Of a DNA stretch of 64,000 bases, positions 12,379-24,172 are shown piece by piece. The notes beneath the pieces were generated by a model. That model had not been told where the DNA came from. It made no database searches and saw only the letters and a list, made by a program, of their open reading frames with translations. How positions within the stretch are numbered: position 1 is the stretch's first letter; each line of letters begins with the position of its first letter. This DNA comes from Casuarius casuarius (lineage: Eukaryota > Chordata > Aves > Casuariiformes > Casuariidae), in NCBI GenBank assembly GCA_003342895.1, contig PTFA01000029.1:1-64000 (forward strand), read 5' to 3'. The position numbers and the translations under genes were made by a program.

Positions 12379-15300
12379 CTATGCAATGGAAAAGTAGCTA
12401 ATTAGAAAACATTCATTTTTCAGCGTTTTGTTTGATCTTCATACTTGTTAAGTACACATTGCCTGGGTCTACTGCTTTGCTGTACAATGGCAAATCTCAT
12501 TAGGGCCAAGGGAGCAGCAAAAATCAGGTCACCTCTTTCATATTTCAGACCTCAACTTTAGAAAGTAAGTATTAACTGCTACCTTGAAGCTTCATAAGTC
12601 TGATTCCTTCAGGCCTGTGGCAGAGATGCCTGAATCCACTCATTATAAATCTGGGGGGGAAAAGTGTAGCATTTAGATATTAAGAGGGAGAAAAGCCAGT
12701 GTTTGATATAGACTTCTGCATTAAAAAAAAAAAAAACTAATATACTTAATTCTCTCTTTTTCTGTGGGCCAGTATGCTACCAGTAAAATAATCTCAAGCA
12801 GTTTGTATACTGTCAGGAGCAAAGGAATAACAGAAAACGAGCTCCAGAGCAGAACTTTACTTGTTAAAGGAAAAGAAAAGGAGAAACTGGACTCTCGATG
12901 AATAAATCCTCAGTAGTTGTTCTGAGTTAAACATGCAATGCCTGCTTTTAACCAGTTTTGCCAAGCAAAGGTGGGAATCCAGCTGTAAATATTGTATGAG
13001 GCTCTTTCCAAAGCCACCATCATTAAGAACATCAAACACTGTGCAAAAATACACATTTTAGCACTTAGCATTTCTCCTGGTGCTTGGCTTAGCTAGAAAA
13101 ATCTTCTGTCAATTCCAGAAGGTCCTTAGGCATGAAAACAAATTATCCGCATATCTATCTTCAAAAGACAACTTAGTAAGAGACAAATTCTATTGAAGTC
13201 AATTGGAGGTGCCAGTCCTCAGCCCACTGGAAGATCGGGCTATTTGCTGGTTTGCATTGCTTGGGGAATGAGCTGGCTGAAGTGGCAGACCCCTTTCACA
13301 CTCCCTTTTTAAAGGGATCCTAAAATGAGACTGAGAAATAATCACCCTTCTTGACTGTCAGGAATTGAACAGCAATTGACACTTCTGTTTTTTTCATTTC
13401 CATTCCTAGAATTCTGTTCAACAAATAGTGCATGGAATTAATTCCTCCTAGCAATTTCTTTTTATTAAAACACAATAATGTTACATACTAGAGCATTAGC
13501 TGTCACTGCATCACTCTGCACATAGCCTGTGAAATTCCTACTGTGCTTGTCACAGATTGTGTGCTCAAGACTCGTCACACTCCACTCTTAATGGTTCGCA
13601 ATCGTATGAAATAATCTCTTGATGAACTTGACCTACATTATTTTTTCTGCTTCACATCTCTACTTCATCCAGGGCAGACATTGCGATAAAGCCATATACT
13701 TTGACATGTTTATCTACTCCACCTAGCAAAATTACCTTTCTTTTTTGATATTGCACCCCATCCTGTCTCAGTCCCGCGAGTATATATCTGAAGATATTGT
13801 AACTGTTTGGAATAACAGAATACATACCAATATAGGCTGCTTTATCAGTGACCATAAATTTGTTGTGATTCACTCTCCCATAAGGAATGTTTGTGTGGTT
13901 CAGAACTGGAACAATGAAGAGTTTCTAAATGGAGAGAAATTAAAAACACATATAGAAATACCAGAGTGAAGAACAGACTGAATAATTGGACAAAGTGGAT
14001 TTTCCATATTTTCAAAGAAGAGAATAGCACAGAAAGAAGGGAAGAGAATATTCCACACTGATGTTAAATGCACCATAAAAGAGATTTTGCTATTATCCAA
14101 GAAAACTAACAAATAGTACTTCCACTAGACATAAAATTGGATAAGCAATTGAGATCAGATAACGATAATGTTTGCTTCACAATGTTCCATTAGTGACACA
14201 GCTATTATCATTACGGGGCAGACAATTAAATGCAGTTTTAGGCAGCTGTTTAATAGATCTGCATTTACCACTGATTGCTGCTGTTATTTTGTGCTAGAAT
14301 GGACTGATCACAGACACAAACGGCACTGCAGACAACGTCTCACTTTTTGTGTCAACTCTTCCTAAAATCTAAAATTTCTGTTCCTTTTATGTGAAAAAAA
14401 TCATTGCACCTTACTTCAGTTACTCCTCTCTGTCCTGGTATCTACACCATGTTGAAAGCGTAACCATCTCCTCCCCTTCCTATGGATCCCAGCCTAGCCT
14501 ATAGCCTCTGTGTAAGACTTAGTGTTGACCAATGGGTCAATTTGTAGAGGCAGCTAGCAGAGCTTTCATTTGTAAAAATCTGTTACCATCTAAGATACTT
14601 CATACGTGAAAAGGTTGATAGGATCAGTAAGTTGCCATATAGACTGTTACTGACATGGTGCTCAGAGACAGCTACTGCCTTGCTGTTCTCACAAGTGCTA
14701 CGGGCAAGCATATGCCTTAATATCCCTTGCAATAGCTGCTTCCTCAAAGGTTATCTCTTGGACCTGATTTTCTCAAGGGTCTGAGACTGTCAGACTGACA
14801 ATGGAAACAGTCCACCAAAACCTTCTACTCACACACACAACTAACAGTTTAGACATCAAAATCAGTGTGCGGGGCCGAAATCCTCAAGCTGTCTTCTCAA
14901 TATCAGCTTTCTTGTCTTACCACGTTGACACTGATGTTGATACGTGGGTTGTTGAGAGCACGCAGTGACTTCAGGTAGTGGAGCATGGCTGGGTCAGTGT
15001 GGGCCCAGCAGCTGACTAGAAGCCGTATTTGTACTTTGTAGTTGAACGCCACACGTCTCAGAGCGTTGTCGATGGCTGGCCAGTATCTAGAGAAAAGAAA
15101 GTGGGTGGAGAGAGGGGTATGGCTGCAACAGGTTCACTAGAAAGCTCTGGCAGTAAACTGAGAATACAAGTGATACCATGTACAAGTGGGTTCTCTGACA
15201 TCTTTAAGAGGAGAACACATACCTTCGTTGGGGGTATAAATAGGGTTTCTCACTTCTACCTTCTTTTCCCAGTGTGTTTAGAGGCCTCCAGCTCTCTGTC

Positions 15301-18300
15301 GAATTTGGTTGAAATTGATCAAAAAGTTTAAAACTCAGTATAGCGATCTCAGGCAGATGAATGCATCTACACACATACATGCACAGTGTGAGGCCATCAA
15401 CCTCACTTCCTTAGGGAACTAAAAATTATAAGAGCAACTCCAATGGAAAGCCAGATCATACAGCACAAAGCAGAGGACAGTGCAGAGCCCAGAGGAAAGC
15501 CTAAGAGCCATTTCGCAGAATATGGCCATTTCAGGCACCTGGAGGCTGTTTATAGTCTCCATGGTGGTCCTGTGCCATCAGCCAAGGCAGAAAGGCTCCC
15601 TTCCTCCCCATCGCCCTTGCTTTATTTAGCATGCGGTGTGCCCCCAAGATAACAAACACAGCTGTGCTCTCTGAACATGGGGCCTGTCAATTTTCCTGGC
15701 ACTTGTGTTGGCAACGGCATAGGGAAAAATTTTTAACGTCCTCCACCTAACTACTCAACACTAAGGGCTGGGCAGTGTAACGCCTAGGACTAATAGCTTC
15801 AAAAGCTTGTGTAACACTTTGGTTTTGTAGATATTAAAGCACTGAATAGAAGAAGACAAACGTCTTTATTACAGGTTGGAGGACTGACACAGAGAGAGGT
15901 CCAGCACTCACCCACAATCCCATGAGCAATGATGAATTAATTTCCCTAACTTATTCCTTTTAATCTAAGGTATATACAAAGTCCTGAGTCCTCAAATCCT
16001 TCCTCACATATAGTCCCAACGCAATCGACAGACCAGCCACATGCTTTCAGACTCAGGCTGTCTGCAACTTACTTGCAGATCATGAAAAACTTGGAAAAAC
16101 ATGCTATTTAGAAATACTCTTTCTGAACAATATCTATTTTTTTAATATATCACTTTCTAGTTGATTAACACTCAGGCATTAAAACAGAAGCTTTGTTCCT
16201 GCTGCCTCAGCTGCTAGAAGAACCTAACCTGAACTAATCAGCCTCAATTCATTACACTACAGCTGGTTGCTGTGGAGATAGCCTGAGGCCCAGTGCGCCT
16301 TCCTAGGCCTTTCAAACTCTCGTTTGCATCAGATCAGGCCCTGGATGTCACAAATAGTGGATTAAGGCTTAAGATGAAGAATGAGGAGCATTAACACACT
16401 CATTCCTAAGGGGAAAAAGAGACTTTCTGTGAACCTATTCTTAGTCAAAAAGCAGGAGATGAGAAACGCAGAGATTCAAACTTACAACAGAAACAGAAAA
16501 TCGTCTAAGCCATTTGATTTACAAAAATATCCTTCAAGCAGAATCTAGTCTTTGAGATTTTGTTTCAAGGACGGTCAAATTATCAGCATCTATCTATCAT
16601 TCAGCAGACTTTGTGCTAACACGCGCTGCTACATGTGCACAGCTGAACGACATAGGCTTTACACAAGTCATTTCAGAGGATGTGATGAATGATATAGTTG
16701 TGGGCAAATGGTAACATAGAGCTCACCTTATTCTTTACAAGTCACACTCTATACATAACTATGTCTAGTTTGCTTGAACTTCATTCTTAGTCAGATTATT
16801 TAGATGTTTGAAAACTCAGAAATGTTATAAGCAGATAATGCTCAGAGCACTTGATTGCATGTAAACATCCTAATTCAAGCATATCTAAGGGGATTTGGAG
16901 TCTTTGTGGTTGCCCCACGATTCACCAACTTTCCCTGTTGCTCAGATTTAAGCTGATGTGCAGAGTCTGCATAATTCTGTGGTGACCTTGAGTAGCCCAC
17001 AGGGACCTTGGCAGTGGTCCGCTGTGCACAGTTTGATCATTCCAGGTCACCACCACCTTCCTCTCTTTGAAAACTGCTGTTGCATGTGTTCAGCATGCTT
17101 GAGGAACTTGGATGTCTTTGGATGGAATTATAAAAGAGAAAAATCAAAGCCCGGAAGTATCTTTTAGGGCCTGTTTCAGCTACCATGGCAGAGGTCAGCA
17201 AGGACAGAGTTAAGATCAGCCTCTGAATCGTGTGTCAAATACATCAAAGAGCAGACAGCAGAGCCAGAACTCAAGAATCTTCAGAGGTGAAGAACAGAAA
17301 GGAAGAAACAGGAGCTGAAGAGGAAAACAGAGCATTATTTTCTCTGGAAAGTCTTATCTCAAGTATATTTCTGCTCTTCCTATTCCTCTCTTTCTGTATT
17401 TATAAAATTGGTATGTTGTACCTTGAAAGGAGTTGGACCTGATTGTCCATAGTCTGCACTTTGCAGTTATTTCTTGCTGTGTGAAGTGCATGGGAGGTTG
17501 CTTTTAAAATGCTAGCAAAGCACGAGGGCAGTATTGTATACTATTCTTGCTGTACCATCAGTATTCGTACAGCCTATGAGACAGTTGGGATAGGGGAGCA
17601 AAGCCTCAGTTCACTCATGAAAATTGAATATTTTCGTTTCAGAAGGGTGAGAATACTACATTTTTCCTATAAAAAGCCCAAGCTGCTACAAAAGTAACTG
17701 ATAAAGTCAACTAATTTGATCAGGATTAAAATCATACCTTTGTGGATGAACGAAACGGCTAGTTGGGAAATATTCCATAACAGAAACATAGACAAATTTT
17801 GCTGCTTCACTGATAACACTGATAATAGAAAAGAGGTCATGGGTGCGACCTTTTGGACAAAATTTAGGAGGAGAAGCCTATAAAGAAGAAAACATGCAGG
17901 TCAATGATTTCATCCTTCTTTTGACAGACTTTGATTCATTTCTATTCAATTCTGTTCAGTTTTCATTACAATAGCACAATGCATTTATGGTGGAGCGCTA
18001 TTGCTTCTCATGTGTTCCATGCACTGACGGGTCAGATGCTCACTGGCATGCTGAGCCCACATATGATTAAAGGATTCCCGTACCCTGTCCTTGCCATGTG
18101 ACCTGATAGCCCAAACCTGGCTCTGCCAACATGATCCCAGCTCACACAGAAGCAAGCCTAGCTGAATCCTACCTTACTCTGTGGGTAGTTCCAGAGAAAC
18201 ATTCTGAATGAATTATTACCCAACTGGAGCACAAGTAATTGAGAAGCACTGAAGAAACTTTTCTGGCCAAGGGTTAAGTATATTTTACAGTCATTCTTTT

Positions 18301-21300
18301 TATTTTAAGACATACTTACAGAAAAATAGGCTTTTGTCAAGGTTCCATTAACCTCTACTTCCAGAGGATGATACTTATTAATGTTGGTGGAATAATTAAG
18401 AGGCCAGGGGGATGGGATGGTGGCATTAACATGTCCAAGGTCCCAGTAAGTATGAAATGTTTTCCAGAGATCTTTGGCTAAGCAGCTGCAGTTGTATATC
18501 ACAGCACCAACCTCTTTCACCTGCAAAGAGAGCAAGCTATGTCACAGCCCAAGAAAGAACCAACTCCACCTTCTGGGGTTTCTTTGCTCTTTGCCCCACT
18601 CAGTCAATATTTTACATTATGATTTTGCATGATGAATGCATTTGACACATCGTTCTCAGATCTGCTGTCTGTATTTCATCTCTGTTACGTGCTTTGGTGA
18701 AAGTTTTCCCCAGATTTTTTCGGGGGAAGGAAGATGGGAAGGTGTTTGAATGATTGAATATGCTGCAGCAGACCTTACCTGAGATAAAGATCTCCAGTCC
18801 ATGTTTGCACTACCAATATATATGTGTTTCATGTCTACAATCCAGAATTTGCTGTGCAACACACCTCGTGTCAAATGTCCAAAATTGATCTTTCTAACAT
18901 GAGCCCCTAAAGAAAGATAGGGAAAGGGGTAAAAAAAGGCTTAGATACAACATGGAGATGTTAATCTATACTGTTCACCTTACAGCCAGAACATGTCTGG
19001 ATATCTAATACTTGTAGTCAGTAACATCCACCAGAATTCACAAGCACGGATTCCTGGGAATACAATAATTTGCAAAAATACACAAAACTTGAACTTCCAG
19101 AAAAATCCTTAAGGACATAACCACATACTGTATACAAAAATTGTGACCTAGTAAACACACAGTGCTCATCCTGTGAACGGTATGACTTCAAGGTCAGAGC
19201 ACATTTAAGCACCGTGCCAGAGCAAACCTCAGAGCCCAATTTCTCTCAGACGTCTTTTTGCAATATTGAAGTGCTGAAGACATCATTGAAGTGAGATAAT
19301 TACCTTTTGCAGCTAAAACGTGAAGATCGGTTGAATTTGTAGCCAAAGTTGGCACACTTGCTGCAATGTACACAGAGACATTCTCTGTAAGTAATCTTTC
19401 AAACCTCTTCAGAATATCTTCACCCTGCATGACATTTTTTGTTGTTTATTGTTTGTTAATATTGTTTGCTATAACTTATTTATTATATTTTGTACATAGT
19501 ACATTTTTATGATATATGCAAGTGTAGTTTTACTGGGCGTTTCATTTAAAGAAACCAAACACCAAGATGGTCAGAAATTTCACCTGTTTTAGGAGTGTTT
19601 CAACTAGGAAAAAAACCCCAAAGATTCTGATCCAATGTACGACTCAAACTTTATTTTCTGTCATTGAATGCATTAGGTGTAAGATTTCAAAGTACAATCA
19701 CAAGCATTCCAGACCTCAAAGGTGAGTCCCCCAATGAAGATCCAATGCTGGATGCTGATGTTCAACAGATATTCTGTCATTTTTCTCTGAGGATAAAAGT
19801 GAAAGTCCTAGACTGAGCTGTCCCTTGAAAAGGGATGGCCTCAGCTGTACATCTGTCTCTTTTACTTCTCCTCATGTGGAGGAAATGAGTAAACTTACAA
19901 CCCTGCATGCATCTGGGGAGGAAACCAGGGAGAGCAGTCCCAGAGAGTCCGTGAGGGTGATGAGGAAAAAGGCTCAGGAGGCAGGCAGAGGCTATGTCCA
20001 TAGTAATAAACAGGCAAGCATCTGGTCTCTGGCCCAGCAGGCAAACAGCATGATTTCTGATGGATGGCTAAACTCCCTACCTGCCCAAAATAAAGTGGCC
20101 TTGTCCCTTTTGCCTCTACTGTGCTCCAGACCCTGCCTGGGGTTGCCTGGGAGATTGCTAGCTGTCACACACCAAAACTACGCTAAGGAACATACTAGCA
20201 ATTAAGTGTGATGGACAGTGGCAGGCCAGTGGCTGAGCCTGTGCCCTGGCCTGTATTGTTTACTGTTGGAGATGGAGGCAGAGAGGCCCTGCAGGAAGCC
20301 TAGTTGCAGAGGGTGCCCCAGAGGAGAACACTACAAAGAAGAACAGACGTCCTCAGCTACTGTTCAATGGCATGCTTCAAGGACGCCTGTCAAACAGAGG
20401 ACAACACAGATGCTATGTCTGTACACAGGGAAAAAGCAGTTTCTGAAGCAGCCAAAAGCCCAAGCCTGACTCTTCCAGATAGCCCGGGTGGACTGGTGTG
20501 CTTGTGTATATAGCACCCTGTAGGCTCTTCAGCCATGCCACCAGCTGACCCTACCACAGATTCACCACCTGGAAGATAGGCAAGTGCAGTTTTGAGACTG
20601 ACCTCTTGGTTACTTTTAAAGCACAGGATAGAAATATTCAGAGATATGGACAGAGCCCAGATAAGTCTAGAAGGAAAGCTTGAACAGGAAAATTGGCATG
20701 CTGCTTCAGACCAGCATGGAAAACCTTTCTGGATTTGCAGGAAGGAGTCAAATGATGTTGCTGGGAGACAGACCACACAGTCAGTCTGCCATCTGCCACA
20801 TGTACATGGGACATACAACCACAGATGTGCTTGCTGTTGATTTACTCCTACCTGTTTTGAAGATGAATCGTTGACGTTGATATCTCTCCCAGTAAGAGAC
20901 CAATAGTAAGAAGCTATGTGAATTTTTTCCTGGGCTATATCAAGGAGACTCATCCAGGCTCTGTACAAGGGTTTGGCAGCCGTGCTATTTATCTCAAAAG
21001 CTAGGTCATAAGGAACACTTTCCACAAGTTCAAACCTGCAATGGCAATTGCATACCATGAAGCAAACAACTGTGACACAAAGGGACACCTTGCAGGAAAC
21101 CTAGCACTCTGTCATGCAGTACAGTAGGCTGTTTTGAAAGTCAACCCCAGCAGCAAACAAGCTGAGCCGAACAAACAAGCTGGGATTTTTCTCTATCTCG
21201 TTTTTACAGCCAAGCATATATGTACATTGTCCTCCCAAATCCAGCGAAATGGCTTCTCAATAGCCATTATGAACTTTGAATTTTACCATCATAGAGATGA

Positions 21301-23941
21301 GGACAAAAATTCCTTCCGGGGACTGGTTGTCACTTTGGTACCTTCTCCACTTTCTCCCGGTGACAAACACCCACTGCCCCCTCCAGCCTCTGAAAGAGGG
21401 TGAGCTTGGCAGAGGGCTGCTTTACCTGATGCTCGCCCTGCTCCCCTCCTGGCCACTGCCACAGAAGGGAGGATGGTTGGAGGTGGTGGATCATCTACAG
21501 AGCTGGGATGAATGTGCAGGCACAGCGGCAGCAGTGCAGCTGTGTTACTGCCCCTACCACGCATCATACTACTAATGACCTCATGCCTAAACTACTTGCC
21601 CACTCTTCCCAAATTAGCGGTACTTCAACTACTTCTCTACCAGGCGATTATTTCTCCATGAGCCTTCAGGCTCAGTTTACCTGCAGGAATCATTGGATCT
21701 GTTGGTAGTGTCCTCTTCAGTTATTCTGCCTCCCAGGAGATCCCCACAGAGGACTTGCTCCTCCTCCACCTCTTGATAAATGCTGACAGCTGTTTCTTCT
21801 CCCTCAGGATCAACTGTGATATCTTGTTCCATAAAATAAACAGCCACGAGGACAACAAGACTAAGCATCAAAATTGCCTCTAAGATCGGGAGCTAGAACA
21901 GAAGCCAAATAGGGTAAGATTTGACCAAGCTCAAGTGATCTCCAGGTCACCGATACACCAGCTAATGGATAGCTACCTGTTGCAGGTAAGCGAGTAAATC
22001 GTTGAACAGCAGTTTTGCCTTCAGCTACTGGCAAACAGTATACTTAAAAGTGAGGACCACAAGCTATAAAGAGGTTGGTTTATGGGAGGACTAAGATTTT
22101 AGTTTTATTTTAATTTTTCCTGTGCTAAAATATCAACCCCCCTTTTTTCCCCAAACCCTGTCTGAAATGATTACTTTTATTTATCACAAAAAGAAAGGGA
22201 GTTCAATAAAATTTCTACCAAAAACAAAACAAGGAAATCCATAACATAATGTTAGTTGTGGAATCAAGCCCAGCACTACCGTAATGAGGAAGTTTATGGT
22301 GTCGGGGAAAAAAACAGGTCTGAAAGCGTAAGTCAGAAACAGAAGGACATTTTGTGGTTTCTGAACAAATTTTGTTTTTGCCTTCTAAGTTGAACCTCAT
22401 TTACTTAAGTGAAACTGCACGAATCTCATTTATCCATATGGTGAGTGAATAGTATTTCCTCACAGTTCTAATGTGGTTAATCAGCTTTATTTCCCTTTTT
22501 CTGTACTTCCTTTTTTTGTTGTTTTTGGATGTGGATGAAGAAAGAAATATCCGGGCTACTCAGTGTATCCAGATCGGGAGTTCAGCCACTCATTCTGAAA
22601 CTCAAAGCACCAGACCCTGTATGTTCTGCATTAAGGAGAAAAAGATGGCCACCAGTGCAGAGCAACTTGCCTCGACCATTATTAGCATGTCTTGCTCCCT
22701 CTGGCAATTCTTGGGACCTGGGAGCTCTCACCACCCATGACAAGCAATCTGCTCATCACAGAGCCAAGCTTTCAGACCTCCAGGCTGAGGAACCCATTCT
22801 GGGACTTGCCTACAGGCTGTAGCTATAAATGTGAACTCCCCAAATGATACATAAGAAAACTGTGCAGACACCAGTTTTACTCTTTAGCTGTCATATACAC
22901 TGTAAACAACCCAATGGCAAATGTCCCGGGTAGCTCTGAAAACATCCATTTAGGTTTTTATATGGATAAAGTTGCTTACTTTTCATTTTCTATGATTTTC
23001 TCAAGATCTACAGTGCTACCATCAATTTCAGACAGCGATTTGACCTAGAATGAGAAAAATGCCTTTAAACTGAAGATTTACTTAAAATTTTGCCTCCTGG
23101 CCTGTTCTGCCTCTCACTGATGGCCAAAAAAATCCCAGCAACTTTTGATAGTTCAGAGTTTCATCCCAGGAACATGTTGACAAGACTTAAGCATCACACA
23201 GGTTTTAGAAGACAATGCGTAAGGTAGAAGAGCTGTTTTGAAGTAACACCCTGGCTGTCACAACACTTTACACTGTGAAGTCCAGGAAGCACCTTGAATA
23301 AATCAGATAATTCCAGAAACTTGTTATGTTCAGACTAAGTCTGAATAACAGTTAGTCCAATGTTATACACCACACACAAGACCTCCCAAAGTAGAGTGAA
23401 AGTGGAGAATGAGGTCTTGGAAATAATTTTGTCATCTGTGTTGCATGGACCAAATTCCACCTGCTTTGTACGGAATATGATATGTTCACAGAAAATGACT
23501 TTAGTCAGTACTGATTTACAGCACCAGAAGAAATACTAATTCCATTTACTTATTTGGCCCTCAATAGCCTCTGCGCTGATGGTGGAAGCGAGGCTATTTG
23601 TATGAGCAAGGATTACTCTCCTGAGCAAAGGCTGCAGGATTAGGTGCCACATTACTCCCTTTCGGCAAGGTTTGATCAGCCTGTCGGATAAATCAATGAG
23701 GGTTTTGTCATTCGCGTACAAACAGGATCAAAACCTACATGGGTTTCTAAAACAGGCAATAAAATCATTCTTCTTAATCTGTTATTTCTTTTCAGAATTG
23801 TCAATGTAATCTCAGATCTTGTAAGCAAATGTAGTGTATCCAAATAATTACCATTTTGACGCCTTTTTGATTGTTCGCGCTTAATTTCATGTTGGAAGAC
23901 TCATTAAACATCAGGGATGGTTTTAATGCTTTTTTCACAAT
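12170..23941 (-). CDS. PLD4: PLD4, endolysosomal 5'-3' exonuclease of the phospholipase D family (whole gene span, spliced)
   Basis: Coding join on the minus strand, 5' to 3': (23852-23941, probable), 21681-21892, 20852-21035, 19304-19424, 18779-18906, 18320-18520, 17738-17877, 14921-15086, 13828-13924, 12170-12378. From the membrane exon onward all phases agree and give 485 residues plus stop; human PLD4 is about 506. Counting from that exon, residues 1-18 form a hydrophobic signal anchor. HKD motif 1 is HSKFWIVD (H190, K192, D197) and motif 2 is HNKFMVTD (H404, K406, D411), so both catalytic half-sites are intact. Many N-x-S/T sites (for example NST, NVS, NCS, NAT, NGT) fit a luminal glycoprotein. 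Known family role: PLD3/PLD4 degrade single-stranded nucleic acids in endolysosomes and limit TLR9/TLR7 signalling. PLD4 rather than PLD3 is supported by the neighbours. The true start codon is unresolved. Confidence 0.9.
13828..13924 (-). CDS. PLD4: PLD4 exon carrying HKD motif 2
   Basis: 97 bases, phase 0 in and phase 1 out, donor gtatgt. It encodes [16 protein letters not shown] then [16 protein letters not shown], containing the second catalytic HxKx4D motif, HNKFMVTD. Confidence 0.93.
14921..15086 (-). CDS. PLD4: PLD4 exon ([11 protein letters not shown] segment)
   Basis: 166 bases, acceptor ctag, donor gtaag. It encodes [34 protein letters not shown] and a segment ending [10 protein letters not shown]. 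The RLLVSCW-xxTDP block is characteristic of PLD3/PLD4. Phases fit both neighbours. Confidence 0.93.
15087..17737 (-). other. PLD4 intron
   Basis: About 2.65 kb between two well-supported PLD4 exons. Contains only short frames without domain content. No repeat or RNA gene recognised. Confidence 0.6.
17738..17877 (-). CDS. PLD4: PLD4 exon ([11 protein letters not shown] segment)
   Basis: 140 bases, acceptor tatag, donor gtatga. It encodes [18 protein letters not shown], then [18 protein letters not shown] and SRFVHPQ. The SPP-xxCPxGRTxDL and [12 protein letters not shown] blocks are PLD3/4 hallmarks. Confidence 0.93.
18320..18520 (-). CDS. PLD4: PLD4 exon ([13 protein letters not shown] segment)
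   Basis: 201 bases, exactly 67 codons, phase 0 on both sides, acceptor ttgcag, donor gtaagt. It begins [18 protein letters not shown] and contains a WPLNYS block and an NGT glycosylation site. Confidence 0.93.
18779..18906 (-). CDS. PLD4: PLD4 exon carrying HKD motif 1
   Basis: 128 bases, acceptor ttttag, donor gtaagg. It encodes [16 protein letters not shown], then the first catalytic motif HSKFWIVD, then [19 protein letters not shown]-x-K-x4-D and GSANMDWRS are intact. Confidence 0.94.
19304..19424 (-). CDS. PLD4: PLD4 exon ([12 protein letters not shown] segment)
   Basis: 121 bases, phase 0 in and 1 out, acceptor atgcag, donor gtaatt. It encodes [33 protein letters not shown] and LHVLAAK. 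The TLAxxSTDLxVLAA pattern agrees with PLD4 relatives. Confidence 0.92.
20852..21035 (-). CDS. PLD4: PLD4 exon (LVESVPYDL to NDSSSKQ)
   Basis: 184 bases, acceptor ttgcag, donor gtagga. It encodes [18 protein letters not shown], then [18 protein letters not shown] and [14 protein letters not shown]. The LVES-xP start of the luminal domain and [11 protein letters not shown] are diagnostic for PLD3/PLD4. Confidence 0.94.
21681..21892 (-). CDS. PLD4: PLD4 transmembrane (signal-anchor) exon
   Basis: 212 bases, acceptor ttctag, donor gtaaac, opening in phase 0 and ending in phase 2. It encodes [20 protein letters not shown], a hydrophobic helix fit for a type II signal anchor, followed by an acidic linker (QEVEEEQVL) and NDSCR split into the next exon. 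An in-frame TAG lies just upstream of the acceptor, so the exon cannot extend upstream. An internal ATG gives MLSLVV, but starting there would shorten the membrane helix, which argues for coding sequence farther upstream. Confidence 0.85.
22980..23044 (-). other. Candidate frame-breaking cassette exon in the PLD4 5' region
   Basis: 65 bases bounded by a good acceptor (ctcattctag) and donor (gtaagc). Open in one frame ([20 protein letters not shown]). Because 65 is not a multiple of three, including it between 23852-23941 and the membrane exon shifts the frame into TAG within five codons of the junction. It could be a poison exon, part of an alternative 5' structure, or a chance match to splice signals. 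Confidence 0.3.
23852..23941 (-). CDS. PLD4: Probable PLD4 N-terminal cytoplasmic exon
   Basis: 90 bases (30 codons) with a strong pyrimidine-rich acceptor (tttctgtttttcag) and donor gtaatt. It joins in phase 0 straight to the membrane exon at 21892. It encodes [17 protein letters not shown] and a segment ending [15 protein letters not shown] resembles the KPKLMYQE N terminus of PLD3, which supports a real cytoplasmic tail. In-frame ATGs are MFNESS (weak Kozak) and MKLSAN (A at -3); an upstream exon could also supply the start. The exon is inferred from splice signals, phase and this short resemblance only. Confidence 0.55.
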
Positions 23942-24130
23942 CTGAAAAACAGAAATGTATGCAATGGGAAAAATAAAGCTTTATGGCAACATTTGTATAA
24001 AGCCAGTTACAGACACAAAACCAGGTTACTGCCGTTGCTTTATATAGTGCTCTGAGATTTAAGTACAGATCTGTGCAACGTTCTCACTGTATTATGGATC
24101 TTGAGTGACATTAACAGATTCCAAATGGGT

Positions 24131-24172
24131 GGAGAGAAAGAGAGAGAGAGGGAGGGAGAGAAAGAGAAAGAC
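24131..24172. repeat. GA-rich microsatellite
   Basis: Uninterrupted purine run of GAGA/GGGA/GAAA units, about 42 bases. Confidence 0.85.

Noticed and set aside
22980..23044. Treating this segment as an ordinary constitutive PLD4 coding exon
   Set aside because: Its only open frame ends in phase 2, while the next exon must be entered in phase 0. Direct joining produces a stop almost at once.
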